A DNA stretch of 64,000 bases from Symbiodinium natans (taxonomy: Eukaryota; Sar; Dinophyceae; Suessiales; Symbiodiniaceae): assembly GCA_905221605.1 (NCBI GenBank), contig CAJNDS010000215.1, positions 62,001-126,000 of the forward strand, read 5' to 3'. The position numbers and the translations under genes were made by a program. Position 1 is the first letter of the stretch; the number at the start of each line of letters is the position of its first letter. Of this stretch, positions 21,601 through 36,100 are shown one piece after another. The notes below the pieces were generated by a model. The model worked only from the letters and a program-made list of their open reading frames with translations, ran no database searches and was not told the DNA's origin.

Positions 21601-24600
21601 TTTGGCGTTGAGGGTTAAGCTATGGAGTTAAGGGTTTCGTGTCTGTTTGTTTTTTTGATTTAGGTTTGGGTTTCGGCTGTAGGGTTGGGGGCTTTGCTTT
21701 ATGATTTGGGATGACTTGGGTGTTTCTGTGTTGTTGATCCTTGGGTTATGTCTTTTGCTTTTTTGGTTTCGGTGTGGTTCGAAGTTCAACCCCTCAACCC
21801 CGATGGTAGTCAGGCAGGCGGTGTCCGAGTTGGCCATGCCTTGAGAATCTTCTTGTTGCACACCTTGGTGGACATTGGTGGTGTCTTTTTCCAAGCTGGG
21901 TAGCGCGGGTCCACTTGATGAGCTGACAATCAAGGGGGTTTAGGGTTTGAGGTGCCAGGTCCGTCCTTCAACCTCTGAACCAACCCGTCTGGGGTGGTCT
22001 TAGGGTTTCAATCCAATATGGATCCCTCAACCCTAAACCCTATATTGGGATGTTCCCTAATAGGGATTACAATAGGGGGTACGGTACTATAATCCCTATT
22101 GAGGAGCTGTGAGTATAAGGGAAACATCCCAAACCTAAACCCTTAACTCCGAAGCTCCCAAAAGGGCTGTCGTGTGGAGAGACACGGCCCAGGTGGATGC
22201 CAAGCCTTTCGACAACAGGTACGCCTACCGAACGATCATGGAGGACTCTTGAGTACCCCCCAAAAAACCCTAAACCTTAAACCCTAAAAACCCTAAAGAC
22301 CCTAAACCCTAAACCCTAAGTTCCAAAGGGTTTAGGGTTTAGGGGTTGTTCAGGTGCGAATAGGAATGAAGAAGGCTTTTGACATGGCAAGGTGGAACGC
22401 CTCATGCTAGAGCGAGTAGCTGCTGAAGCCTCTTTGTTGAGGGCCCGCTTGACGCAGTATCCCACCCTGTGCCGCAGGAGGTGGCTCTGCCACCCGAACC
22501 TGTTAGGTTTGGGTTTAGGGTTTAGGGTTTAGGGGTTAGGGTTTAGGGTTTAGGGTTTAGGGTTTAGGATTTAGGGTTCAGGGTTTAGGGTTTTGGGTTT
22601 AGGGTCCGGGTTCGGTTCAGGGTTTAGGGTTCAGGGTTTGGGGTTTGGGGTTGAGGGTTTAGGGTTACTCCACCTGGACGCCATCAAGGACCAGCTCGAA
22701 GGGGCCCACGGACAGATAGGTGGAGGTTGAGAAGTTTGCCAATGACCTCGTGGTGATGCTGACCCGGTTCGAGAAAAATCAGTCAGTATCCGCAGCGGAT
22801 TTACTACAATTAGGGGTCGGAATAATTACTAACAACATTCCCTGATGGTCCCTTTGTAATGCTACTCTTATAACCCCCCAAAAACCATATTCTAATTATT
22901 CAGGCCCCTCGTCTTCCATCCAGCAGTTTCAGTATCGGGCCCCTCCTGCACATCTCTCGTCGCCACCGGTGCTACCCAAAGACCCCACCCAGGACCCTGA
23001 ACGCGCTTCAAGCCCAGCAGCCCGCCCCTTCGGGACCCCCCCGCGTCCGGTCTGAGTGGAGTCAGGCCCTAAACCCTAAACCCTAAACCCTTAACCCTAA
23101 ACCCTAAACCCTGTGAGCACTCAGGGACCAGGGGAGCAGAGCAATCCGGCGACGTCGACTGCTAGCGTGGTGGCACTTGTCACGCACCACGCCGACCTAG
23201 CTGCGTGGGCTACTGAACATGTCTCGGCCGAGCCAAAACCACTAGGAGCGCCTTGCCATATTTGTGGGGCTCGCAAGAATACAGACCCCAAAATATTAAA
23301 CCCCTTAAGCTTCGAACCCTAAACCCCCAAAATCCTAAACCCTGTACCCTGACCCTAAAGCCTAGCGAATAAGGGCTTGCGGAGAGTGGTGAGCACCTAG
23401 GTCAACCCGAAACCCTAAACCACGAAACCCTAAACCCTGACCTAGGGCTTGTAGGGGGCTTTGCCCTCTGGGGCCAAGGGCCTTTGGGGACTTCGCGGGC
23501 CGTTTTCAAACAGCCGTCAGGGAATGTAGGGGCCAGAGCTCTCTAGCAGTATGATCATAGCCCTATATCCCCCAAACCCTAAACCCCTAAACCCCTAAAC
23601 CCCTAAACCCCTAAACCCCTAAACCCCTAAACCCCTAAACCCCTAAACCCCTAAACCCCTAAACCCCTAAACCCCTAAACCCCTAAACCCCTAAACCCCT
23701 AAACCCCTACACCCCTAAACCCCTAAACCCCTAAACCCCTAAACCCCTAAACCCCTAAACCCCTAAACCCCTAAACCCCTAAACCCCTAAACCCCTAAAC
23801 CCCTAAACCCCTAAACCCTAAACCCTAAACCCCAAACTCTAAACCCCAAGCCACGATGACTCGGAAGGACCTCAACCACAGCGGCCCTCTCTCCCCGGAG
23901 CTTTGCCCAGAGCAGTGCGATGAGGCGATGTCCCGAAAACCTAGACCCCTGGATGGGTTTAGGGTTTAGGGTTTAGGGTTTAGGGTCTAGGTTTAGGGTT
24001 TAGGGTTTAGGGTTTAGGGTTTCGGGTATAGGGTTTAGGGTTTAGGGTTTAGGTTTGGGTTCAGATGCAACAGTTACAAGTTTAGTATGCGCTTCAGATC
24101 CTTCGTTGTTCTTTTGTAGGTATAAGCAGGGTTGCAATTTAGGATGACTCTAGTTGTAGCCTTAGTGCGGGAACTTTACGGCGTGCCTATGCCCACGAAG
24201 GTTTGTGCCTATGCCCACGAAGGTTTGTTCCTGTGCCCACGAAAGTTTGTGCCTAAAATCTGTGCCTCGCAACCCATTTAGGCACAAAGCTTCGTGGGCA
24301 TAGGCACAAAGCTTCGTGGGCAGGCAGCCCGTCACACCCCCCCCCCCCCCCCAACCCCCAGGTTTGAGGGTAGCCCTTCACTTCACGCCGGCTTCGAATG
24401 TTCAGGCCGGGTTTGGGGGGTATAATTTGAGGCTCAAGGCGCAGGGTTTAAGATGCAGCTGAAAAATGCTAATTGTATATTGTCTCAACGATGTGGGATT
24501 CTCTGGGTGGGTGGGTACTTCTCTATCACACGATGAACAGGCTCGACTAGTGAACCTAAACCCAAACCCCAAAACCCTAACCTCCTTGTTTTCACAAGTA

Positions 24601-27600
24601 GCCCCCAAGCGCTGTGATCTCCAAGCCTCCAAATCCTCTGGACACCTAGAGCCCCCAACCCCAGACCTGCTGAACCTCTAAGGTTTAGGGTTTAAGTTTA
24701 GGTTTAGGTTTAGGGCTTAGGGCTTAGGGCTTGGGGCTTAGGGCTTAGGGCTTAGGGCTTAGGGCTTAGGGCTTGGGCTTGGGGCTTAGGGTTCAGGGTT
24801 TAGGGTTCAGGGCTTAGGGTTTAGGGTTTAGGTTTAGGGTTTAGGGCAGAGCCCCACTAACGCCCTCAACCCGAAAGCTGCGGCCAAGACGCAGCGAGCC
24901 CTCTTCGCATTCTTCTCCCCGGATCCCGTGGCAGCGGCCAGCCTGGGACAGGCGCAGTTTGGGGGCTAAGGGGGGTTTTGGGGGTCCCCCTAAACCCAAG
25001 GCAATCCCATACTTCCCCCCTCATGAACTTGAGGCCATTTAGGGGTGCTTGAGCCGAATTAGGGTTATTTGAGGGGAGACTTAGAGGGGGGTGGTATAGA
25101 GTGTAGTAGGGAAGCCCATGAAAACCCTAAAGCCTAAACCTGATTTTACCTTAGGTTGAAGTTCAAGTCTTTTCCTTTTTGTTTTTTTTGGAGGCTTTAG
25201 GACTTTAGGTTCTTCAGGTTTTATATATATATATATATATATGATCGCCACTGGTTCTCTGCTCTCCCTTCCTGGTCCTAAGTTCCCACACCCTAGAACT
25301 TGAAACAGGTGGTATGAAAACAAATTGAGCCTCTTGTAAATATCCCCCCCGGGTAAGGCTTATCTTACGGTTGGTTAGTAGGGAATGAGGGAATGAGGTA
25401 CCCCTTAACGGGTATATGTATATATATATAAGGGATATAGGGTACCTCATTCCCTCATTCCCTACTATCCAACAGTAAGTTATGTTAGCAACCCCCCCCA
25501 CCCACCCACTTCTCCAGACCAGAACCCTTCGGAAGCCTGGTGGTGCTCAACAGCATGTAGGGTGGTGTTGGCCTAGTCGGTGTCGTTAGGGTTTAGGGTT
25601 TAGGGCCTTATAATCTCCTTAAAACCAAAAAGGGCACCCTTTTATTCCTAGGTCTAGTCGTTTCGGTTTGATTTTATATTAGTTTAAAACTTGAAAGCTA
25701 GCAATAAAGATAAGCCATAAGGGCCTGCAGGTCTTCTGGACAAGATGCTCCAGCATGCTTGAGCCAAGACCACACGTGAATAATGGGGTATAGGGTTTAG
25801 GGATTAGGGTTTGGAATTTGGGGTTTCGGGTATGCACTCAAGCCTTTCAACCGGGCCTTCCTGACAGAGGATCTCTGCCCACTCGCTGAAGATCTCCAGA
25901 TGTTCCATGTTGCGGTCTCGAGAAATGATCACCGAATCTCAAAGATTGGGCTCGAGGGCCTTCACAGACTGTACACCCCAGGGAAGAAGGTCAGTGCGGT
26001 GGCTCTTGCTGGTTCTCCTTACAGACCCGCAACAGAAGGACCGGCTCGACCGGCTCATGTCCGAGAAGACACCGTGGTCAAGGATTGCATGAGCTCTATG
26101 CGTGAATTGTGGGCACTTTCGCCTTGGCGATGGATTTCTGGAGGCAGCAAATGGACGACACGCCCTAAACCCTAAACCTTAAACTCTAAACCTGGCCGAG
26201 ATGGCGCAGGCCGTTGGGGCCCCTGTTGTGTAAGGGTTTAGGGTTTAGGGTTTAGGGTTTCGGGTTTAGGGTGTAGGGATACCCCTTGCTTCTGCGCCCC
26301 TCCATGCAGCCAGGTCTACAAGGCAAAAACGCACGACGGGGTGTGGCTGGCGGTGAAAGCCTCTTGTCTGGTTTAGTGCAGCCGGGGGCCCCAAACCCTA
26401 AACCTTAAAGGGTTAAGGGTGGAGGTTCAAGAGTTTAGGGTTTAGGGTTTAGGGTTTAGGGTTTAGGGTTTAGGGTCCCCTAAACCTCTAAACCCCGAAA
26501 GCCCAACCCCTAAACCCCGAACCCCGAAGCCCCAGCGGTCTAAGGGTTTACAGGCTTGGGGCTCGGAGATGGGGAGGGGGATAAGCCCTAAACCCCAAAC
26601 CCTAAACCCCAAACCCTAAACCCCAAACCCTAAACCCCAATCCCTAAACCCCAAACCCTAAACCCCAATCCCTAAACCCCAAACCCTAAACCCCAAACCC
26701 CAAACCCGAATCACCTTCAAGGTGGGGGACCAGAGAAAGAGAGGTTGAGGGTCTATGGTTTCATACCACAAAAAGGTTCATGGACTGGCAACAGGGGCTG
26801 AAAGTAGGGTCATTCTCCCCAACCTTAGACCCTAAACCCTATACGCTACCGCAAAACCCAAACCCTAAACCCTGAACCTTAAACCCTACACGCTAAACCC
26901 TAAACCCTAAACCCTAAACCCTAAACCCTAAACCCTAAACCCTAAACCCTAAACCCTAAACCCTAAACCCTAAACCCTAAACCCTAAACCCTAAACCCTA
27001 AACCCTAAACCCTAAACCCTAAACCCTAAACCCTAAACCCTAAACCCTAAACCCTAAACCCTAAACCCTAAACCCTAAACCCTAAACCCTAAACCCTAAA
27101 CCCCAAACCCTAAACCCTAAACCCTAAACCCTAAACCCTAAACCCTAAACCCTAAACGCCCAACCTTTGCTCCCGAGGTGCGCCGCCCCGGCGCCGCCCG
27201 GTCTGTGGCCCTGGACTGGGCCTGCATGCCGCTCGGCGCAGGTTTAGGGTTTAGGGTTTGGGGTTTGTGGTTTGGGGTTTGGGGTTTGGGGTTTGGGTTT
27301 GGGGTTTAGGGTGTAGGGTGTAGGGTTCAGGGTTTAGGGTTTAGGGTTTGTGGTTTTTAGGGTTCGGGGGTAGGGTTAGGGGGTTGGGGTATTGCTCATG
27401 TTGTTGAGTGTTTTGAATTGTTTTGGTGGAGGGTTGTCGGCGTGTCGGTTTTGAGGGCTTTCGTCCTTTGGAGATTTATGGCTGAGGTGGTTTAGGGTCA
27501 CCGGTTTAGCTGTTTACAGATTCGCGTGTGTTTGGGGTTCGGTGCAGACCTGAAGCTTCGAAACCCTCACACCCTGAGCTCCAAACCACTTTGGGTTTAG

Positions 27601-30098
27601 GGCGTAGGGCTTTAGGGCGTAGGCGTGCCCCTAACCCTAAACCGTTTAAACCCTAAACCCTAAACCCTAAACCCTAAACCCTAAACCCTAAACCCTAAAT
27701 CAAAAGCCTCAACATCCAAGACCAAAGACCGACCCAACGAGGGACCCTAAATTTGAGGACTACCCAAATTAGTAAACCCTGCAGTAAACTCTAAACCATC
27801 AAGGATTCAGGTTTTCCTAAACCAAAGAGTACTAAACCCGAAGCTCCCAGGGTCTACAAGTTCGTAGGTCTTGGCACCCTGCAAAAAAGGGCATAGCCGC
27901 CAGACATGTATAGGCAAATGGAGCCCCGAGTAAACCCGAACTAAACCCTAAACCCTAAACCCTAAGCCCTAAACCCTAAGCCCTAAACCCTAAACCCTAA
28001 ACCCTAAACCCTAAACCCTAAACTTCCAAGCCCTAAGCCTTCAAGGTTTGTCCTGACAAAGATGTACCGAGCGGTCCGGGCGGCGTACAACGACTTTACC
28101 ATCCTCGCCGACCAGGCCCGACTACACGGAGTACCCCTTTTTGGGATGCCTAGAACGAGAATTATATCCATATATGTGTATATATATACATACATATATA
28201 TGTGTATATATATATATGTATGGATATTTTTCTATATATATATATACACACATATGCATTTTTTTTGGGGGGGGGGGGGAGGGGGGAGGGGGGGGGGGGG
28301 GGGGGGAGGGAGGGGGGGGGGAGGGGGGGGGGGGGAGGGGGGGGGGGGGGGGGAGGGAGGCCGAGGCCTCAATGTAGCTGATCCACGTTTGGGGTCTTTA
28401 CTGGGCTTTGTTTGACTGAGGGCTTTTTGGATTGAATGGTTTAGGGCTTTAGGTTCTGGAGCTTAAGGGTCTGAAGGGCTCTAGGCTTATGAGGGTTATG
28501 GGTTTGGGGTTCAGGGTTCGTGGTACCGCTCTAGACACTTTGAGGTGGCCAGCGGCGTCTTCTTGGAGCTTGACTACCACAACGAAGCGCGGAATGTCCA
28601 GGACATTCAAGCCAAACGAGCCCTGGGGGGCTTACCGGGCCTTTACGGATTAGGGTTCGCTTGAATCCCGCTGTTGCTGACCGGGCGAAGCGTCCCTAGG
28701 CCCTAAAACCCTAGACATCCCTTTATGTAAGTTTAGGGTTTAGGGTTTAGGGTTTAGGGTTTAGGGTTTAGGGTTTGGGGTTTAGGGTTTAGGGTTTAGG
28801 GTTTAGGGTCTCGGGTTTAGGGTTTAGGGTTTAGGGTTCTACAGAAAGCTCCAGAAAGTTGGAACATGGTTTAAGGATGATTAGAGCTGGGATTCCCTTT
28901 ACTATACCTTTTGGGGTACGGGGATAAGGATGTTCCAACTTTTTCGGAGTTTGCTGTAAGGGTAGTTACATGGGCCCTTATTACCTCCTTGAAAGGGTTC
29001 TGATGTATGGGCCCTTGGATTGTATAGGGTATGTAAGGGGTAGACAAGGGGCCCCCTTTCAAGGGTAGGGTCCATACTAAGGGACCATGTAACTACCCGC
29101 ATATTCTACGACAAAGAACAGGGTGGAATACCAGTGCAACCATGAAGAGCCTCATCAGAGCTCCGGGCAAATCCTTGGAATCATTTTCAAACATTTGCCC
29201 ATCCAGTATTGCTGCTGGACTGCGCATCATGCCATCTGACCTCCGCATGCATGGCAGCGGCTTGGGCTGTGAAGCTCAAGCTGCTGTTTGTGCCTGCAGG
29301 GCTCACTAGCCTTGTGCCAGTACCTGACGTCTTCGCATTTGGAAGAATTGAAGTCTGGTTTCAGCCGAGTACCAGAAGCTTCGCTTCAAGGTTTAGGGTT
29401 TAGGGTTTAGGGTTTAGGGTTTAGGGTTTAGGGTTTAGGGTTTAGGGTTTAGGGTTTAGGGTTTAGGGTTTAGGGTTAGGGTTTTTGGTTTAGGGTTTAG
29501 GGTTTAGGGTTTAGGGTTTAGGGTTTAGGGTTTAGGGTTTAGGGTTTAGCCGCTTGAGGAGTGGCTTGCCCGCGCGCCCCTGTGGTTGGCCAGCCGCAGC
29601 TGGCAGCCCAAGACTAAACATCCCTAAACCCTAAACCCTAAATCCTAAACCCTAAACCCTAAACCCTAAACCCTAAACTCTAAACCCTAAACCCTAAACC
29701 CTAAAGATCCCTCAACCTCACTAGGCCCTAAAGGGTTTACGGTTTAGGGTTTGGGGTTTAGGCTTCGGGGTTTAGGGTTTAGGGTTTGGGGGTTCAGGGG
29801 TTTAGGGGTTTAGGGTTTGGGGTTTAAAACTCTAAACCCGAAACCCTAAACCGAAGCTTTGCAGAGGAGTTCGTGGAGAGACACAGGCCTGGCGCGCGAT
29901 TCGGGTCGGGTCTTGGCGTCTACACTTGGAGGTTCATGGGGTAGTTTCAAGTACCATGCCCAGCCCCCTCCGAAAAGAAGTGGTTCAGGGTTTAGGGTTT
30001 AGGGTTTAGGGTTTTGGGTTTAGGGTTTAGGGCCACATAAACCCTGGACCGCAGCAACCCCAAACACCCTAAACCCTCAACCCTAAACCCCAAACACC

Positions 30099-30137
<39 letters not shown>

Positions 30138-33100
30138 ACCCTAAACCCTAAACCCTAAACCCTAAACCCTTAACCCTAACACCCGAAACATCCCTGCCCA
30201 GATTCCTGGGTTTCGTCACCGCGCCGCGCTTCGTGCCCGAGTACACCGGGCCTGAGGTGGAGCCGAGGTTAGGATCTAGGTGGTTGAGGGTTTAAAATAG
30301 GCTTCAGGGTTGAGGGGTGTTGGGTAGTTTAGTGCTTTGTAGACGGTTAGGGTTTGGGGTTTAGGGTTTGGGTTTAGGGTTTGGGTTTAGGGGGTTTAGG
30401 GCCCTGGAGATATCCTTTTTGCTCTCACTGGGCTTAAACAGAGAATCCTATTGAGGATTATTCCTGAGAGGGTTTTAAGTGCCAAGCTGCAGTAGGATTG
30501 GGCTATGCGCACTCTGGTTGAAAAAGGAATCCCGGGCCAAGATCCTGCGGTGGCCTGCTCATGCTGCACGGTTTTGGGGTTTAGGGTTTAGGGGCGAGAC
30601 ATGATGGACAGCTTCTGGTGGGGAGGGCAATGCCCAAGCAACTGCCCGTGACCCCCATCTTGCTCCGCCTATGACCAGCCCAATGCCCAGCCCAATACCC
30701 AATGCTCTTCGGACACTGTACTAGTACAAGGCTGTTGAGTTTTCTGAGGGTAGCTGGGCCCAGTCGGTTTCATTCTTCGGGGCCTTGTCGAGATTTGAGT
30801 ACTGACTCCGACTTTCTTGTATCGGAGTGAGGGTTTAGGATGTACTGCCTACGGTTCACTGAACCCTAGACTCTAAACCCTAAATTGGCCCCTCAGTCTT
30901 TCCGGACATTGTTAGACCTCAGGTGGTTTTACATATGCCGTTCCCACAAAGTCAAGGTGCCCCTTTCATTCACAGACTAGGACCCAGACAGGGCCCTTAT
31001 TCCCTTTTTTAGGGTGTAGGTTCCTCTTTAATCCCCTTCATTTAGATTGCTCCTGGGTCTAGTATAACCTGGATAAGAGACTTTTTTTGGGTGGGTTAGG
31101 CCCAGAGCTCTGATGGTGAGGAAAGGAAAAACCGAAGCCCCAGCCTTTTAGCCCCAAAAACCCGAAACGCCGTAAGAAACCCTAACGACCCTAACGACCC
31201 TAAACCCTAAAACCTAAAGCCGACACCCTAAACCCTAAACCCTAAACCCTATGCATCCTACGGCGCCCACCTTGTTTCGAGCCCTGCAGGGCAAAGCGCG
31301 TGTCTTGAGCACGGAATGGGCCGGGAGCCCGATCGTGGGGTTTGAGGGTTTAGGGCCCGAAGCTCTAAGTGCAGGGGTTTGGGATTTGGGGTTTAGGGTT
31401 TAGGAGCTGGGGTTTGGGGTTTAGGGTTTGGGGTTTGGGGTTTGGGGCTTGGGGTTTGGGGTTTAGGGTTTGGGGTTTGGGGTTTAGGGTTTGGGGTTTT
31501 GGGTTTGGGGTTTAGGGTTTAGGGTTTGGGGCTTGGGGTTTAGGGGTTAGGGCAAATGCTACCTAGAAAGATGTAATGATCATCAGAGGGTGGAAGGTTC
31601 GGGGGGTGAACAGGGTTCAGGTTCTTTGGGGGTTTAGGGGGCTAGGGTTTAGGGTTAAGGGTGTGCGAAGTGTGGTAGCTTCAGCTGCTGCCTGACCCTT
31701 CCGGCTTCTAGGGTTAAGGTGATGCTTAGGTAGAGGGATATAAAAGCTTTAGGGGTCCTAGGGCATGAAGCTTTTAGAATTTAGGGTTTAGGGTTTAGGG
31801 TTTAGGGTTTAGGGTTTAGGGTTTCTAGAGGTCTTCGGACGCAGGGTTTGGGTTGTTCAGGTCTTCAGGGTTTAGAGGGTTGTTTGAGTTGAGAGATCCC
31901 GAAACAAATCGAACCCTTAACCCCACAAGCCTAAAGCCCTGAACCCTTAAACCCTAAAACTCTTTACTCCAAAAACACCATAAGCCCTCAAATCCTTAAA
32001 GCCTACAACCGTCCACTACTACGAGCCACAGCCTCAAAGTTACAGTCTTGACGTGGTGTTGCAAGTTTGGTCTCAGTCGAGAGATGCGAAGAGTACTGGG
32101 GTAGACACGCAGACGCAGCATCCGGCAGCGATGCGGAACGTCACTCTCGCGACTCTCTTGCCAAGTGCCTGCAAGGCCGGAAAACTCCGATGAGGCCAGA
32201 GCGATAGCTTCCGAGTCGTCACCTTCTGCGACGTTGCCTCAGAACACGGATTCTTTTTGGTCCCAACCTCAAAGTACCATTGTGCACAAACGGGTTCATG
32301 GTACTTCTTAACCCAATTATATCTGTACCTATAACCAACTTATATGCCCCATATATGCCCTAATGCGGTTTAAGTGGGTTATAAGCACAACCCTAAACCC
32401 TAAACCCATAACCGCCAAAGAACTTACAACCCTAAACCCTAAACCCTTAACTCAAACCCTACTTACAATTACCCATGAACCTCCAAGTAAAACCGTCTAC
32501 TAACTTTGTGGTGCTTTACTGTAACTTTATATCTTTAGCCTTTTTGGGTTTATTGGCTTTCTTAAGAAGGCAGCTAAAAACTAAATTATAGCTACCCTGC
32601 CAAGAGCAGCCAAGCTAAGAGGTCGATGGCCGCCCGCTGGCCTCCCTCCCCCGGCCGCTTCGCCGCCGGGCCGTGCGCCTGGCCGTAGAGGCCGCTTCCT
32701 TCCTTTGGGCTGAGGGGGTTAGGGTTGAGGGTTTAGGGTTTAGGGTTTAGGGCTTAGGGTTTAGGGGTTGATTTTGGGGTTTAGGGTTGAGGGCTGATTT
32801 TGGTCAGATTTTTGCAATTATGGGAACCGTAAAGCCTAAACCCTTAACCTTTAACCCTTACACCCTAAACCCTACACCCTTAACCCTTAACCCTAAAAAA
32901 TGATCCCTCGCAGGCCTGTCTCGTGCAACTCTTGGTCACCGGCTTCGTGCACGCAGATCCACACGAGGCCGGGGCGTTCGTGGCGCTTCGGGTCCAGGGC
33001 TCAGGGTTTTAGGGGCCCGAAGCCCTACACCCTAACCCTGTAAACCCTGAGCCCCAAACCCGAAACCCTAAATCCTATAAACCCTTAACCCTATAAACCC

Positions 33101-36100
33101 TAAACCCTAAACCCTTCCAGGGAAATCTGCTCTACACGCACGACGGCCGCTGCCTGGCTGCAGCGAGTTCGGGCAACTTTTTGGGGGTCCTTTAGGGATG
33201 GGCTAGGAAACAATAGGAGAGAACAAAAACCCATATAAACCCAAAACCCAAAACCCTAAACCCTAAACCCTAAACCCTAAACCCTAAACCCTAAACCCTA
33301 AACCGTAAACCCTACACCCTTAGGGAACCTTGGGTTGACCCCCCTTGAAACCCCCCACCCTTGAGGACCCTTTAAGCAAAGTTTCTTTCCCCTGAGCCCG
33401 GAACCTCGCGGCCGCTGGGCTTCGGATAAGGGTTTAGGGTTTAGGGTTTGGGGTTTGGGGTTTAGGTTTTAGGGTCTAGGGTTTAGAGTTTAGCTGGGGC
33501 TCTATTCGCCTATTGTTTCAGGGACCAGGCGGGTGGTAGCCTACTAACTTTTTGGCTGGGAGTCGCAGGTCGTGTTTAGGGTATAGGTGCCCTGCCTCCA
33601 CATCCTCCACTCACCGAAACTCATCGACTCAACTACTCAGAGCCCAAGAAACCCTATAAACCCTATGGATACCCTATATAAACCCAAACAAACCCTGTAT
33701 AAACGAGATAGACCTTATAAGCAACCCTGTAGAAAACGCTTTTTTAAACCCTTCGTAAACCCTGTCTACGCCCTATATGGACCCTATTTTGACCCTATAT
33801 AAGCCTGGTATAAACCGCAATATAAACCCTAGATGAACCCTATATAAACCCTTTAAGCACCCTAAATCCCCTAAACCCCCCTAAACCCCCTAAACCCCCT
33901 TAACCCCCTAAACCCCCTTATATAACCCCCTAAAACCCCTAAACCCCCTAAACCCCCTAAACCCTAAACCCTAAACCCCCCAAAGGCATCGCGTTCCTGG
34001 ACTTCGGCCTCATGGACCGCGTGGCGCCTGCCGTGATGCAAGGCCAGAAGACTAGGGTTTAGGGTTTGGGCTTTGGGGTTTAGGGTTTGGGGTTTAGGGT
34101 TTAGGGTTTGGGGGTTTAGGGTTTAGGGTTTAGGGTTTGGGGTTTAGGGTTTGAGGGTTTAGGGTTTAGGGTTTGAGGGTTTAGGGTTTAGGGTTTAGGG
34201 CTTTGGGGTTTGGGGTTTAGGGTTTAGGGTTTGAGGGTTTAGGGTTTGGGCGTTTAGGGTTTAGGGTTTAGGGTTTGAGGGTTTGGGGGTTTAGGGTTTG
34301 AGGGTTTCAGGTTTGAGGGTTTCAGGGTTTGAAGGTTTCAGGGTTTGAGGGTTTAGGGTTTCAGGGTTTCAGGATTTGAGGGTGTGAGGGTTTCAGGGTT
34401 TGAGGGGGTCTTGAGGGTTTGAGGGTTTGAGGTTTGAGAGGTTGGGTGGGTGGGTGGGTGGGGGGGTTGGGGCTCTTTAGCCTAAACCCCTGTATGCTAC
34501 AGATCCTAAGCCCTGGACGTGTTTAAGGCTTGGTGTGGGGCGGGGTTTAGCTTTTTTGGTTGGGGGGGTTGGAGGTTCATGGGTCGTTATAAGTGGGGGC
34601 ATAAGTAGCGTAACTATCACTATAGCTGAGGAAAACCTTTCTTCGGCTACAAATAACCCTACTAATTAAGAAGTACCCATGGACCTTCGTCCGGCCTCGA
34701 GGTTTTCAGAACTTCTGCATAACTTGTAGGGTTTAGGGTTTAGGGTGGCATAGGGGTGGTTGAGTGGGTTAAGAGTGGTTTAGGGTGGTTTAAGGTCTAG
34801 AGTTTGTGGTTTAAGGTTTAGGGTTTAAAGGGTTCACCACACGACATGTAGGGAGTACTTGGGGGCTCTTCTTGGGCTCCCCTAAACCCTAGACCCTAAA
34901 CCCTAAATCCTAAACCCTAAACCCTAAACCCTAAACCCTAAACCCTAAACCCTAAACCCTAAACCCTAAACCCTAAACCCTAAACCTTAACCCAAGCAGG
35001 GTTGACTGCAGGTTTCGCCGAGGGCATGAAGGCCATCGTGGCCAGGGAGTGGCAGGAGGTCGCGCTGCGGATGCAGGACGGCGCAGAGTTCCGGGGTGTT
35101 TACTCGATCAGTGTTAGGGATCCTTTTTACTTTTTGGGTTATGGGCTTTCTTATGTATGAATAAAAAGGATCCTTTTTTCTTCCTAGGGGAACAGGGATT
35201 AAGTTTAGGGTTTTAGGGTTTAGGACTAGGGCTTTTGAGGTTTGGGGCTTCAGTTTCCTGAGCAAGTGCGTCTGGGTTTGGGTTTCTGTTGCTCATAGAT
35301 AGCCCAGGTCCGTAATCCCCAAATTCTACTCCCGGCGACTTTTACGATGCTGCTGCCTATGGACCTTTAGCAAGAGACGTTCATCCGGATCCTGCAGGCA
35401 CTTCGTATGTGTGGATCTGCAACCGTAAATGACTGGTTTCGGACTCTGGGTTAAGGGCTTAGGAGCCTTTAACCCTAAACCCTAAACCCTAGAGGCCCTA
35501 AAGGCCCTAAAGGCCCTAAAGGCCCTAAAGGCCCGAAAGGCCCGAATGGCTCTCAGAACCTTCTTTTAGCCCTCTCTGGGCCCTTTGAAGCCCCACAGGC
35601 GACGTGCGAACTTCCGCGAGCACCCAGCCACCCCAGGACATCAACTGGACCACAGTTCCCGTGAAGCGGAACCTCCGGAGGGGTTCTCAGGATTATGGGG
35701 TTGAGGGTTTAGGGTTTCTAGGGTGTTATGTACCCCAAGCTTCCCTAGCACTCCACGCTACTCCCCTTAGGAACTAGCCCCCATGAACCTCCCTCCCGGA
35801 GCTTTGGGTTTAGGATTTAGGGTTTCGGGTTCAAAACTTTAGGGGTTTACGGGGTTTGGAGTCAGGGTTTGAGGTTAAGGGGTTTGCGGGGTTTAGGGGT
35901 TAGGGTTTTGGGTTTAGGGTTTGGAGATAGGTTGACCAGCGCCCGAGATTCATTTACCTATTCTCTTTGTTCGGCCATTTTTTTCTTTTGGGTGATCGCC
36001 TACGTACTGTGTACTTCCCTAAACCCTAAACCCTGAACCCTAGACCCTAGACCCTAGACTCTAGACCCTAGACCCTAGACCCTAGACCCTAGACCCTAGA

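Noticed and set aside
23573-23830. CRISPR-like regular repeats
   Set aside because: Units are contiguous octamers without spacers.
28062-28415. 117-codon ORF through kinase exon 11
   Set aside because: Only the first 18 codons are exon; the rest is TA and poly-G repeat.
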